Shown: piece after piece, positions 1 through 12,800 of the stretch
Position numbering within the stretch: position 1 is the first letter of the stretch
Layout: each line of letters begins with the position of its first letter
Notes under the pieces: model-generated
What the model saw: the letters and a program-made list of their open reading frames with translations, nothing else
Databases searched by the model: none
Told to the model about the DNA's origin: nothing
Assembly: GCF_964199755.1 (NCBI RefSeq)
Contig: NC_133896.1
Coordinates: 85,048,215 to 85,112,214 of the forward strand
Direction of reading: 5' to 3'
Origin: Larus michahellis
Lineage: Eukaryota > Chordata > Aves > Charadriiformes > Laridae
DNA length: 64,000 bases
Made by a program: the position numbers and the translations under genes

Positions 1-79
1 GGGGTAAGTGGCTTCGGATTCGTAAATTCTCAACGGTGCGGACTAAGGTGAGGTAAATCTCAAGGTCCTTATAGAAACA

Positions 80-85
80 TTTATT
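80..85 (-). promoter_or_regulatory. Candidate LTR polyadenylation signal (AATAAA)
   Basis: TTTATT on the plus strand reads AATAAA on the minus strand, in the context GCTAATAAATG, near the left edge of the LTR-like segment. It is placed as expected for the R region if the LTR call is right. Confidence 0.35.
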
Positions 86-377
86 AGCTTACCAAAATGG
101 TTAGTATAGGTCTTAACAAGTCCACGAGAATTGGTTAGGTATATAACAAATTATGGCAAGTGGTGAGGTATGCATTGTGTGACTTAACAACAGGTGTAGG
201 ACAACTTATGGCAAGCGGTGCTTAAGATTGTACTTAAGGTCGTTTCTTAACAACTCTAACCGTTACCTAGCAATTCTAAGAGAAAAGAGAAACTGAGGGA
301 TAGAGAAAGGAAAAGATGGAGAAAAAGACAGAGATAAAGAGGTCACCGGTCCTGGTACCAGCGTCTTTTTCAGGGAA

Positions 378-508
378 TCTTCCCAGGCATAATCTTCTTT
401 CTTGGAAAAGTCTTCCCAGGTACGGTCTTTCTTGAGAAGAATTTTCCCAGGCACAATCTTCTTTCTTGGGAAGAATCTTCCCAGGCACTATCTTCTTCTA
501 TTGTTTCT
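378..508. repeat. Four imperfect tandem copies of a ~33-bp unit inside the LTR-like region
   Basis: Units begin at about 378, 411, 442 and 476. Each opens with TCTTCCCAGG or TTTTCCCAGG and continues with a pyrimidine-rich tract around CTTTCTTGG. Spacing is 33, 31 and 34 bp. Such direct repeats often sit in retroviral U3 regions as enhancers; that role is only inferred here. Confidence 0.8.
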
Positions 509-848
509 TCTTTGTTACCCCCTAGGGGCACTTATTTTCCCCTTTTATGTTTGCTGAATTAGCATGGTCCACCCCCCTTGCTGAGGACAGCCTCGTCTCA
601 GGTTTCTCCCTTCTCCCAGGGGACGTGTAGCATGATTTGGGTGCAGAGATGAGTGCCATAGTCATACATGTTTAGCATGATCTCTATAATCGTCATTAGC
701 ATATGCGGGGTGTGCGCTTTCATATGCATTTCGCGGATAATGAAGCAAAGGTCACTCATCGGACACAATGGCCTTGAGAACTGAGAACTAGCAAGCTCAC
801 CACACGAGTGGCAGAACTATCCTGTCTTCACAAGACAGTTCTCCCACA

Positions 849-1310
849 CTTTCAGGCGCCAGAAGTGTTAGCCTTATCAGTTCTTTGAAGGCTAAGCCTG
901 CATGATTTATTTCCTTGCGAGTGTTTGAGGCCTTCCACTGAAGGCTTGGAGGGCCTTCTGCCCCTCGTTGGGGAATTTACAGGGCGTCCCTTACAGTGGA
1001 AAGGTAAGGACAGTGTTTAGTGACTCAGGGTAACCTGAACTGAAGGTAAGCACTGTGCTTAGCTTTCATCCTATTTTCAACATATTGTGACCCCACGAGC
1101 TTTATTATGAAGATAAGTGGGGTGGTAATAAACTAAGCATAAACTAAATCCCTTTCCAGGTGGTGTTGCACCATGGATCAGATTGTATCACAGAACTCAG
1201 TTTCATCAGTGTTTGTTAATTCTCACCATATAAAAATCTGACTGGATTTACAAAAGACAAACAGTTTTTTCCCCTCACAGCAAAGCAGAAACTTTAAGCC
1301 TCTGATCAGA
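849..1310. other. No gene recognised between LTR-like segment and CR1
   Basis: No coding frame or known repeat seen. Next to the LTR start, the minus strand reads TTCTGGCGCCTGAAAG, which could be ERV internal sequence, but nothing further supports that. Confidence 0.5.
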
Positions 1311-2091
1311 GGCTTCAACAAGGCCAAATGCCGGGTCCTGCACTTGGGTCACAACAACCCCATGCAGCGCTACAGGATTGGGGCAGAGTGGCTCGAAAGC
1401 AGCCCGACAGAAAAGGACTTGGGAGTGTTGGTTGATAGCCAGCTGAATATGAGCCAGCAGTGTGCCCAGGTGGCCAAGAAGGCCAACAGCATCCTAGCCT
1501 GTATCAGGAATAGTGTGGTGAGCCGGACTAGGGAAGTGATCATCCCCCTGTACTTGGCACTGGTGAGGCCCCACCTCGAGTACTGCGTTCAGTTTTGGGC
1601 CCCTCGCTACAAGAGGGACATTGAGGTGTTGGAGCGTGTCCAGAGAAGGGCTACAAAGCTGGTGAGGGGTCTGGAGGACAAACCTTATGAAGAACGACTG
1701 AGGGAGCTGGGGTTGTTTAGCCTGGAGAAGAGGAGGCTGAGGGGAGACCTTATCACCCTCTACAACTACCTGAAAGGAGGTTGTAGAGAGATGGGGGCTG
1801 ACCTCTTCTCCCTGGTGACAAGTGATAGGACGAGGGGAAACGGGTTCAAGTTACGTCAGGGGAGGTTTAGATTAGATATTAGGAAACATTTCTTCACTGA
1901 AAGGGTTATTAAACATTGGAATAGGCTGCCCAGGGAGGTGGTGGATTCACCATCCCTGGAGGTGTTTAAAAAAAGGGTAGATGGGGCACTGAGGGACATG
2001 GTTTAGAAGTGGCTCTTGTCAGGGTAGGCTAAAGGTTGGACTCGATGATCTTAAAGGTCCCTTCCAACCTCAACAATTCTATGATTCTATG
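1311..2091 (+). mobile_element. CR1 LINE, 5'-truncated 3' end
   Basis: An open frame at 1344-2006 encodes the C-terminal part of CR1 ORF2 after the polymerase core: [85 protein letters not shown] short 3' UTR follows (GGTTGGACTCGATGATCTT, CCCTTCCAACC) and the diagnostic octamer repeat ATTCTATGATTCTATG at the end. The frame is intact over 220 codons, which suggests a fairly young copy. It lacks the endonuclease and RT core, so it cannot move by itself. Confidence 0.95.
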
Positions 2092-4080
2092 TCTTTTTCC
2101 ATGGCAATGTAATTAAAAATATGAGTAAAAACCTCAACAAATAGAAAACCAATGCAGGATTACAACGTAATTTTCAAGACAGCATACTGGGAACGTGTGG
2201 CTCAGACTACCAAGAAGCAGCCATTTGATCAACTTGTCGGACTAGACACAAATAGATGTAATTTTCTTTAGAGCTGCTGCCTAGGGAGTTACGTAGGCAT
2301 GTGAATGCCCGCTAGGTCCCAAAATTGGCTTGTGAGCTTTGTCTAAGGAGCTCCCCGTCAGAGGATGCAGCGTATGTATGGAAAGTCACTCTTGCAATGT
2401 GATGAGTGCTTTTGTACCGGGGCACTGTGGTATTTGGGAAATGCAAACCCTGGCTACTTCCCAGACTGCAGTTCAGTTGGTGTGGGTCACAAATAAAAAG
2501 GGTTGCATGTCCTGCGCAGCTCCCCAGAGGTTCCTCATTTCTGCTGCTGAGGCAGACAGCTGGCTTTCTAAGACCTGGAGAAATCAAAGTGGCTAAGGGC
2601 TGGAGGGGCTGGGTCCAGGAGTAGAGCAAGGGGTTTGGAGGATGTCTCTCCTTCTTGTCCCTCTCTGTGGCACTGCAGGATATAAAGGTATCTGGGGCCA
2701 AAGGAGAAACATGTGTTTTCAAGCTCCCCTTCCTTCACTCGGTCAGCTTGGATGGAGTAACACGTCCAAGCTCCCCAGCACCTCTGGGAGGAGTTGTTCA
2801 GATGCGTTTGGGACATAATGATGCACAAAATTACAAATTGTCCTGTGCTCAGGACCTTGCAGGACCAACCAACGAATTGGCTTTAATTTGAAAGACTTAT
2901 ATTTGGGTTAGTGCTCTGCCAAGCCAAGGCTAGGATTCACTGCCAACGGGGCTGAGGGCTCTTTTGGCACTAGATGATATTAGGTAGAATCACACAGTGA
3001 GGTGGCCCCGTCTCCCATGGGGACTGTGCTTTCTTAATTAACCCGTGTGGGAGCTGAGCTGTGCTTACCCAGCTGCCAGACACAGGGCGGCTCGTGTGAA
3101 GCGTCGGCGGTGAAACTATGGGGCAGATAAACTTTGTGTATGTAGGTGTGCTATGGGTGGCTTCCCAAATTAGTCATTACTTATCATTACAAAACCCAGA
3201 ACTTTAGAAGTTGTGTTTGCAACACCTTGCTCACAAGTGTCACAGCTAATAAAAGGTCTGTTGTCTGGCTGGGGTTATAAACTGGCACGTGAAGTCAATC
3301 TGTGTTACTTTGAGTTTAATAATAAATGGAACTGTAAGTCATAAGTAACGTGGTTGTGTATGTTTGCTTTCTTTCATTACAGCGAGATGAAAAATTTGCT
3401 TATTTCTCTCTTTTACTTTCTCACTTACCTTATTTGGCACTGCTTTAGCGTAGCTGTTCTCTGGGCCTGCAGAGTGTCAAATCCCTGACTTCAGCCTCAC
3501 TTGCCTTTTCAAGCTAGTTTACCTTATTAGTCTATTCACTGCTGAATTTGCCCTTGCTGACATAATCTTCATTAGTATTTTTTTTTTTTGGTGTATCCTA
3601 TCTGGCAGTGCTTTATCAATAAATAACCCCAGAGGTGTTAAGTGGTAGCAAACTTCCCAGAGACCTCCACAGGCAACTGACATGTCTCTTTTCCCAGACC
3701 AATTGTCACATCAGCCTCTGCTGGGAGAGGAGCAACAAAAAGTGCTAAAATGATCAATAATCATGGATTGTGAAGACAGGACTAACTCAAGGAAAAATTT
3801 CCCCTTAAACTCAGTGTTGCATAAACATAGTCACTGTTGACTAAGTTACTGCTGTTAGCGCTTCCAAGTAGCCAAACTTTTATTTATCACTCTACAATTA
3901 CAGACTCTAGTTTTTTACTGTCTCTAGTTGTAAGTTTGCCTGTAGTTCCTCAAGTTACAAAATGTCATAATTTTTGAAGGCCAATGAGAAAGAATAAGAT
4001 CCATTTAAATCCACCTTCCTTTCTCTGCAAGGTGCAATTCTTGTGCCGTAGTATTGCGTATTATTACTTTCTTGTCAAGA
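2092..4080. other. Gene-free stretch, no feature recognised
   Basis: Short open frames overlap on both strands at 2312-2891 without codon or homology signal. A T10 run lies near 3580-3590. No known repeat family was recognised. Confidence 0.5.
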
Positions 4081-4453
4081 TGTAACTGGCAGAGTCGCTG
4101 GGGTACTCACCCATTCTTCTGGGGGCTTTTCAGCGTCTTGGACAGCAGATAGTGTCAGCAGCAGTGACACTTTGGGTAAGACTTTGGGTAAGACTTCGAT
4201 TACACCGAGCGCTTTCTCGGGGACTTAGAAATTTCTCTAGAGAATCTCTACCCTACATTTATAGCCAGGCTGTATCGTTTATAATTTTGTCGCGCGTTTG
4301 TATACTTAACAATAGCTTTATTTGCACGTGCTTTGCAGACAGTGTATTTATCACCGGCAATCCTAAAGAACCTGTATATCTGTTGTTTAAATAAACTGCA
4401 CTGTTTAAGTAGCTAGTCGTTTCGCTTTCTCACTGAACGCGACCAAAACTACA
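4081..4453 (+). mobile_element. Possible LTR (TGTA...TACA, 373 bp)
   Basis: Begins TGTAACTGGCAGAGTCGCTG and ends CGACCAAAACTACA, so the termini are inverted. It has a TATA-like CTACATTTATAGCC and an AATAAA near 4391-4396 in TTTAAATAAACTGC, about 57 bp before the end, as in an LTR. A 12-bp unit TTTGGGTAAGAC is repeated in tandem at 4171-4194. Flanks AAGA and GAGA agree at three of four bases, which is weak for a target duplication. No internal ERV frame was found. A solo LTR of unknown family is the best reading. Confidence 0.4.
4171..4194. repeat. 12-bp perfect tandem duplication
   Basis: TTTGGGTAAGAC occurs twice head to tail, inside the possible LTR. Confidence 0.95.
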
Positions 4454-4689
4454 GAGAGGCCGTGCTAGTTCAGGAGCACGACTAGACTGAAGGTGCAGCC
4501 CACTATTAGTGTATCCAAATCGTAATAGTTTAATACATATTAAACGCGATTGGACTGATAGTGCTGAATTGGGCATCACTCAGAATTTAAACCTAGCCGC
4601 ACCTAGCCTCCCACCTCGGTGAGGAGTGTTAGAACGCAAGGGGGTTTATCTTCTGCCAAAACCACTTGGCCCCGTTTCATGCAACACTG
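4454..4689. other. Unassigned segment between possible LTR and CR1 break
   Basis: CR1 similarity on the minus strand stops at about 4690, although a CR1 should continue into its C-terminal region and 3' UTR. The sequence that replaces it, up to the LTR end, was not recognised. It could be ERV internal sequence or another insertion. Confidence 0.4.
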
Positions 4690-6838
4690 AGGACTCCAGA
4701 GCTGGATGCAGGACTCCAGGTGAGGTCTCACCAGAGCAGAGTAGAGAGGCAGAATCACCTCCCTCGATCTGCTGGCCACACTTCTTTTAATGCAGCCCAG
4801 GATGCAGTTGGCTTTCTGGGCTGCAGGCGTGCATTGCCTGCTCACATTGAGTTTCTCATCCACCAGCACCCCCAAGTCCTTCTCCTCAGGGCTGCTCTCA
4901 AGGCATTCTCCACCCAGCCTGTCTTTGTGCCTGGGATTGCCATGACCCAGGTGCAGGACCTTGCACTTGGTCTGTTTGAACTTCATGAGGTTTGCATGGG
5001 CCCACTTCTCAAGCTTGTCCAGGTCCCTCTGGATGGCATCCCTTCCCTCCAGCGTGTTGACCATGCCACACAGCTTGGTGTCATCTGCAAACTTGCTGAG
5101 GGTGCACTCAATCTCACTGTCCATGTCACCGACAAAGATGTTAAACAGCACTGGTCCCAGTACTGACCCCTGAGGAATGCCACTCATCACCCGTTTCCAT
5201 GTGGACATTGAGCCATTGACTGCAACCCTTTGAGTGCAGCCATCTAGCCAGTTCCGTATCCACTGAATGGTCCAGCCATCAAATCCATGCTTTTCCAATT
5301 TAGAGACCAGGATGTTGTGCGGGACAGTGTTGAATGCTTTGCATGAGTCCAGGTAGATGATGTCGGTTGCTCTCCCCTTATCTGCCAATGCTGTGGCAAC
5401 AGCATAGAAGGCCACCAAATTTGTCAGGCACGACTTGCCTTTGGTGAAGCCATGTTGGCTATTACCAATTACCTCCTTATTTTCCATGTGCCTTAGCAGA
5501 GTTTCCAGGAGGATCTGCTCCATGATCTTGCCAGGCACGGAGGTGAGACTGACCGGCCTGTAGTTCCCTGGGTCATCCTTTTTTCCCTTTTTGAAAATGG
5601 GGGTTATGTTTCCCCTTTTCCAATCAGCAGGAACTTCACCAGACTGCCACAACTTTTCAAATGGAAAGTGGCTTGGCGACTTCATCTGCCAGCTCCCTCA
5701 GGACCCGTAGATGGATTTCATCCGGTCCCATGGACTTATTCACCTTCAGGTTCCTCACATGGTCCCAAACCTGATCTTCTCCTACAGTGGGTGGTTCTTC
5801 ATTCTCATAGACCCTGCCTTTGCATCCTGCAACTTGGGCAGTGTGGTTGGAGTCCTTGATGGTGAAGACTGAGGTGAAAAAGTTGTTCAGCACCTTAGCC
5901 TTCTCCGTATCCTGGGTGACCAGGTCTCCTGTCTCCTTCCTGAGAGGGCCCACACCTTCCCTACTCTTGCCTTTACCCCTGATGTACTTATAGAAGTTTT
6001 TCTTGTTATCCTTGATGCCTGTAGCCAGATTTAATTCTATCTGGGCTTTAGCTTGCCTAATCTGGTTCCTGGTTGCTTGGACAGTTTCTCTGTATTCCAC
6101 CCATTCAACCCGTCCTTGCTTCCACCCTCTGTAGGCCTCCTTTTTGCTTTTGAGCTTGTCCAGGAGCTCTTTGTTAATCCACGCAGGCCTCCTGGCATTT
6201 TTGCCTGACTTCTTCATTCTTGGGATGCACCACTCCTGAGCTTGGGGGAGGTGATCCTTGAATACTAACCAGCTCTCTTGGGCCCCTCTTCCCTCCAGTA
6301 CTTTTTCCCATGTTACCCTGCCAAGTGGGTCCCTCAAGAGGCCAAAGTCTGCTCTCTTGAAGTCCAGGGTAGTGAGCTTACTGTGTGCTCTCCTCACTGC
6401 CCCAAGGATCTTGAATTCAACCATTTCATGATCACTGCAGCCAAGACTACCCATGAGCTTGACACTCGCCACAAGCCCCTCCTTGTTGGTAAGGACAAGA
6501 TCCAGCATAGTTCCTCTCCTTGTTGGCTCCTCTACCATTTGAAGAAGAAAGTTGTCATCAACAGATTCCAAGAACTTCCTGGATTTCTTGTGCCCCACTG
6601 TGTTGTCCTTCCAACAGATATCAGGGTGGTTGAAGTCCCCCAGGATGACCAGGGTATGTGAACGCGGTGCCGCTCCTATCTGTCTATGGAGGACCTTATC
6701 CACTCTGTCATCCTGGTCAGATGGCCTGTAGCAGACCCCTACCGTAATGTCCCCTGACCCTGCGTTCCCTTTAATCTTGACCCATAAGCTCTCCTTTGGG
6801 TCTGCATCCATCCCCAGCTGGGGAGGGAGCTCCATGGA
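4690..6838 (-). mobile_element. CR1 LINE with endonuclease and RT domains, truncated at both ends and frameshifted
   Basis: Minus-strand ORF2 remnant. The first frame (6835-5657) starts inside the endonuclease: [36 protein letters not shown] with its SDH catalytic triplet. It then runs into the linker and N-terminal RT region ([19 protein letters not shown]). A shift near 5660-5675 moves the reading to the second frame: [49 protein letters not shown] and the catalytic FADD at KFADDTKLC. The usual DFSKAF is DSCKAF here. Similarity ends at SPQ near 4690, so the 3' UTR and octamers are missing. With the 5' cut, the frameshift and the lost 3' end, this copy is dead. Confidence 0.95.
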
Positions 6839-9800
6839 AGATGCATTTCTTTGATGTCTACTTGTGATGTGGCTTTTACACTTGGGTCTGGGTGAAGCTC
6901 ACATAATTAGCAGCATAGTGTGTTTGTGTGTTGTCTCCCTGGAAGGAGAAAGTCACCTCTGAGATTGCAGTGCAGGGAGTTAACGGGAATTTGTATCATC
7001 AGGTCACTTCTGGCAAGAGAAACAGATGAGCGTGTGCCCCTCTCATGGCTCTGAATGGGACATTCAGCTGACCTTCGTTGCTTCCTTTGCTTTGGTTTCC
7101 CATTCAATAGTTAGGGTGTGAATGCTGGAGTCCAGAAATCCACTTTATCCCTGTGCCACAGCACTTTTCAGAGTCAAGTAATCGTGATTCAGGCAGTTAC
7201 AAAGTGACACCTGTGTGGTCTATTCTTCATGAACAACAGTAACTCCTGGTTGTCCTTAGTTGAGGGAGATGGGGACAATTGGCTGGGATCCCTTCCCCTG
7301 AGACCTGGTGCTTATTCCGTCATCTAAGCTACGGTGTATCGGCTAAGGATTGTTTGTCCTACATTATTACATCATTTTCCTCCTCCCTGATTTGCTTCTT
7401 TTAGAAAATGAATAATAATACAATTTCCCTACTTTATTTAATTGATTATTTGGGTTGATAATACTGTGTCATCAGAATGTCAGAAGAAAAGCTTTAAATA
7501 TTGAAGTCTGCAGGTTGACCTTTTAGTCTTTGTTCTTTAGAATGAATTGGAACTTTCTTGCTGATGGCTTTAATTCATTGATGCATCTTAATGGAAAATT
7601 GATTTTTTTTTTCTCCCTAAAGATCACATTTACATAAAAAAAAAAAAGGAAAATGATATTTTAAGAAACAATTTGCTAACAAAATGACAACGATGTCTTG
7701 AGGTATGCCCTGAGTTTCAGGGTTTGAAATTATTTTCATTAAGGAAAGGCTCATCATAATGCTGTGACTTTTTATCTCATTAAACTCTTTGCTATATTGC
7801 AAGGAAGTGAGAGATGATTACTAGTCATTATCTATTCTTGCCTTACAGAAAACCAACACCATGAGGTGCATTCTCTGGCCTTAATTTTCAAAACTAGTAG
7901 GGCTGAAAGGCTCATGCACTATTTGTTCTCTAAAAACAAACAACACCCAGAAACCAACAAACAAAAACCCCTCGACATCCTTCTGTTTTCTTATTGGACT
8001 AGGACACACAGTATAAATCTTACAAAGCCTAGAGCGAGACTGGCAAAACGCCAATCCGATGAAAGAGCATCATTATAAAGTCAATACCAAATGCCACTAA
8101 GAGTGCCACTAACTTGAAAAGCAGAATGAAAAAAAAATTTCTGTCTCCTCTGAATAGTGTGGGTCAGACTTTCTTCTTCATGCTAAACGCTGTTAGGCGA
8201 GACTGGAATAAGTTTGTGGTGGCCGTAGCAGTAGCAGAAAGGTTGAGACAAAGCCATGCCTTTTATCTGGAGCCCTTCAGTGCCAACTGGGGCAGTTCCC
8301 CTTTTCTTTTTCTCCTTACCTCTTTACCTTACTTTTGCTTCAGCCTACATCAAGCAGCTATGGACTATCAAGTGGATATGTAGGAACTCAGAAATGTCAA
8401 GCCTAGCCTTCTTTCTTCTGCTGTCACAGTGAAACTATGATGACCCAGTTTCCTCCTAATGTTGGTCCACAGACGCCCCCAGGGCCTCTCTGGCCTCCTC
8501 TCTTTCTTTCTCTTCTCTGATACGTAAGATGTTCTTATCATAAATGAATTACAGTCAAACCGTTTCAAGAGGTGTGTTGTGGGGTGGGGAGACTGAACAG
8601 ATTAGGAGGAGAGAGGAAACTGGGGAGCCGCATGACTTCTAGAAGAATGCAAAAAATACGAAGTTGGTGTAGCAAAAGTATTGCTGGTTTTGGGGACAAC
8701 AGCAAGAAAGCCAAACGGCCTGTCTTGGCAAAGAGGTGCCTTCGAGAAACGTAACGATGCGGATTTGGCCCTAGTGGTGTTGTGAGCCGAGCTCCCTTGC
8801 CTGCAGCAGTGCATTAGACCTGCAGAATCTGTGGTACCCATGTATTTTTTTATACATACATATATATGCAACACACAGACACGAGTGTTTTTATGTCTAT
8901 TTAGCCTGTGCTGTTGAAAAGATGTCGCTATCTGTATTTGCCGGCGCTCTGTGTGTGCTGTATGTTCCGTGAGACTTCTGCCACAGTGTTTAGGAGAAAA
9001 CCGGCCAACAGACGATGAGTAACAGGCTGCTTGCACGATTGTTTATACGGTAGGAAGAAAGACTTCCCGCCCAGAATTAGTCATACATGCTAAATACCAC
9101 CTCAATTTTCATGCCTTTTTGACAAGAGTCGATCTGGTTGTTTCTTTCTTTGCTTTTATCAAGGTATTTTTAGTTTTTTAATTTAAAAAAAAAAAAAAAG
9201 CCTTTTGGAGAAATTTAAAGGAAAATGTATTTGTGGTTTGGCAAAATAAGACTGAAATGACAAACTTTCTACAACAAATATGATTTTTGGAAAGGAGTTA
9301 TTAAAATGATTTATGACTCTTGACAAAAACATTTTATCAGTAATACATGGTGAAAATATTTCATAGTGTGCTTTTCTAGAAGCAATTCTTTTGAAAACTA
9401 ACAAATTCGTAAGGTTTTTTAAACTTTATGATATTTAATTGCTTTTTTTATGTTGGACAGAACACTGTTGGACAGTGTTGGACAGAAACTGGAAAATACT
9501 AATCCATCCACATCTACCACCTCCAAGTCTTTGGTCTTCCACAGCCCCCTTGGAATTTAACAACAGACATTTTTGAAAGGCGTTTTAACTTCTAGCATTC
9601 AAAATAACGTCTGAAAAACATTCCTAAAGTTTTAGTCACTGAGTATGTATGGTTTTAAAAATTAGGTAAGACGTGCCTTACCTTTGTACTGAAATTAAGG
9701 CAGCTCTGGCTACTTTTTCTGTTAAATTAGTTTCCCGTCACATCCGTTGGCGGTGCAGAGCGTGTCCCTGTTTACGGCATGCTTGCACCTTGCTATCCTC

Positions 9801-12800
9801 CTGTTACACTTAATTGTAATGGCAATCAGTATTAAAATCCACTCCTCTCCCTTTCCAGAAACACAGCTATGTGGGGCTTTCACCCTACCGAGATTCTTCT
9901 CCTGCCTTCCAAAGTGGTGTGTGTCTATCTGCACTCATATGTTCATCCATAGATACATAAATGCCAAATATTTTGACCAGACCTGCCTTGAGACGTATGT
10001 ATAATAGATATATTATTATATACATATGTATCTAGGCATATATACACACGCATATATTTATAAGATTCCAAGTTTCTGAAAATGAGATTATTGCAAGGAA
10101 TTGCAGTCACTAGAATTAAAATGGCAGTACTGAAACACGGAACAATGGCAGTTTGTGCTCGGCGTTTGGGGTGACGGATCCCGCTGTGCTCCTGCTGAGT
10201 GCTGGAAGAAGCTCGGATAATCTGCGTATCACGAATCTTCGTGAAGCGTTGGGGAACGAGCCAAGATCCAGTAGGCCAGCTAAAGGAGATGCGAGTGGAC
10301 TGGTGGTAGGTTTTGCTGTGCGTATGTATTTGAAAACAGAATTGCTGCATCTACTAAGGGAACGGCAATGTTTTGATTTCAAGGTCTTCCAACGCAGATA
10401 GCTAGAAACATTTACTAGACTAAAGCTTTAATGTTAAAATATAAACACAAATAATATTTTCTTTTCCTGAAAATTTGATAGAGGAGACCTCTGAGGGATG
10501 TGGCATTCTCTTTATCTACAAATACACTGGCAGAGCGCCTGAACTCAGACCTTGGGACAGTGTCTTTGCTTTGGCAGCTGGAGGTTTTTGGCTACTGAAG
10601 TCCCCAGCTGTGGAGATTTTATTTCAGCAAGAAAGATACTTTTTTTTTTTTCCAGAAATTTTTTTTTTTTTTCATAACAGGAAAAGGTAAGAACTACTCT
10701 ACCTGTAAAACCAGCAAGCAAACAAACAACTTTCCAGTTAGCCCTGCTATTTCTCAAGGTGATATCATTATCTTACTGTGCCGCTGCCTCCAAATGGCCC
10801 TGGAGGCATCATTTGAAGTACAGTGAAATATTTGTCATGGAGTCAGAATGTTCTTCGCAGTTCTGAGAATTGCTAGATTAAGATTTTTAATCTAGCAGAT
10901 TAAATCAGATTAAAAGCAGATTAATCTAGCAGAACCTGAAAGAGTATTTTGTACCCTTCTTGGAAATGCATATAAACTATGATTATTTCCCTCCCCACGC
11001 CCGCTTATGCAATAACATCCTTAAACATTTGTCTCTACGTGGTAGGGTCTTGAGGTAAAAGCATACCGTATTTTTCTGGACTTTAAAACCTTTTTATGCC
11101 AGAAGACCATTGTGGTGTTAACACCAAGTGTAAAATAAAGCCCTTATTTTGTAAAACTAAGAATTTGGGGGAATATTGTCAGGTGCAAATGGTATGTTGC
11201 TCAAGAAGTCGGTCAGGTTATTACCGATTTGTCCTTGATGAAGGCCTGTCCCCATCACCTTCTGGAGGACACTTCACCACAGATGGAACCTTCCGGGTCG
11301 TACGTATCGGGGTGAGAGTCTCACTGTCATTACTTTCAAAAATGTGGAATTTCTCCCTCCTTGATTTCCCTCTCCTTGCTGTGCAGCAGGTCCTTGTGCT
11401 GGCAGCCGCCTGTAGATGGGGCTGCCGTCCCGTGCTGGCTGGGGCACTGGCAGCTGTGGGACAGATGTGGTGCACTGCAGTGGCCAGCAAGTAACCATCT
11501 ACCTTTAGCAACTTAGGCGACGCAAAGTGACCATAGTTTTAAAATATTTTGTTTTATTAAATGTTTAAAATAACATAAACATCATATTAACAATTTTATG
11601 GCTGAGGTTCTCGTAATTTGTGACTTTACCGTTTTATCTGATTTGAGAGCTCAAAAGATTACACCTTAACATTAGAAACTTTGTAATTAAGTTTTATAAC
11701 AGTAAGTTGTCTCATAGCTAACAAGAGAATAGAAATAGCAGATAGAACCATATAAACTTTGGACAGTGGGAGAGTACATATTTTACTATAAACTGGGGTC
11801 TGCCAAGATTATTTAGGAACAAGAAACCTTTTACAAGCAGTTTCATGTTAATCTGAACAAACCAACTCACTTCATAGTTGACTTTTAAGCAATAGAGAAA
11901 AGTGGGATAGTACATCTTTAATTATTCCCCAAATATGCATATTCTTTGTTTTTATTTCTCTTAAGTAAGACTGTACCACCTTCATACCGATATTTAGCAC
12001 CATGTAATGGGATATTTACCATTTAGCTTCCAGGCAATGTACAGTATGTTATTTACTCTGCGCTAGACTAAAGGGTCCAATTGAAAGAAAAGTTCGTCCT
12101 TGCTTTCTGCGGTAGAACGTCAACGCTGGAAGAGCAACAGCATGCTTTCGACCATGAAGCTGTAGCTTATTTACAAACAAAAGAATGCCCCCCCTCCCTC
12201 TTTTCCCAGTTGCTTATTTGTGATGAGGATTTGATTAATAGTACTACAGGCTGGGTCTCCTTTACACTGGGAACTAGGGTAGGTTTTAATCACATCGTCT
12301 TAAACTGAATTGGAACAGTGCATACCAAACAAGCACGGCCTGGCATTTCAATATGAGCTCCGCTATTTTTACCATCTCTGTATGTTGTATGAGAAGACTG
12401 GTAGTGAAAGATGTAACTATACACACGGGCATACATCGTCATGTTCTCTTAGAAAATGTAAAATAAGAAATTTCTTGAGGAGGTGGGTAATGTGCCAACA
12501 GCCTGTAGTATACCAGTATGTCTGTTACCCCCCCTCCCCCCGTCCCAAGAAAGAATTGTATTTTCTTAACAAAGTTGTTGGGATAGTGAGTGGAGGGGTG
12601 AGGAGAAATTTTATTTTTTGGTAACAGACATGCTGGAGATAAACAGCTTTGGTCGTCAGTCAAAAGGCAGTTTAAATTCAGATTAATTTTAGGGATTTGG
12701 GTTTTTTGTTATGGTGATTTAATAAAAGAAAAAAAAAAAGAGAGAGATACTTCTTAATTGCAAGCTCATGCCCATTGCTTTTTGACAGTGAAATGATGTT

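Larger units (their letters stand above)
1..848 (-). mobile_element. Probable endogenous-retrovirus LTR, cut by the left window edge
   Basis: Read on the minus strand it starts TGTGGGAGAACTGTC at 848, has a TATA-like ACATAAAAGGGG (550-539), then a 33-bp tandem repeat, and an AATAAA at 85-80 followed by a U5-like tail that runs off the window. This order (TG start, promoter, poly(A) signal, tail) is what an LTR would show. The start may be imprecise, no second LTR or target duplication is visible, and the family is not identified. No retroviral coding frame is recognisable nearby. Confidence 0.45.

Noticed and set aside
1344..2006. 220-codon open frame as a host gene
   Set aside because: It is the C-terminal part of CR1 ORF2, ending in the CR1 3' UTR and octamer repeat.
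4666..5166. 166-codon plus-strand frame
   Set aside because: Antisense shadow of the minus-strand CR1 reverse transcriptase.
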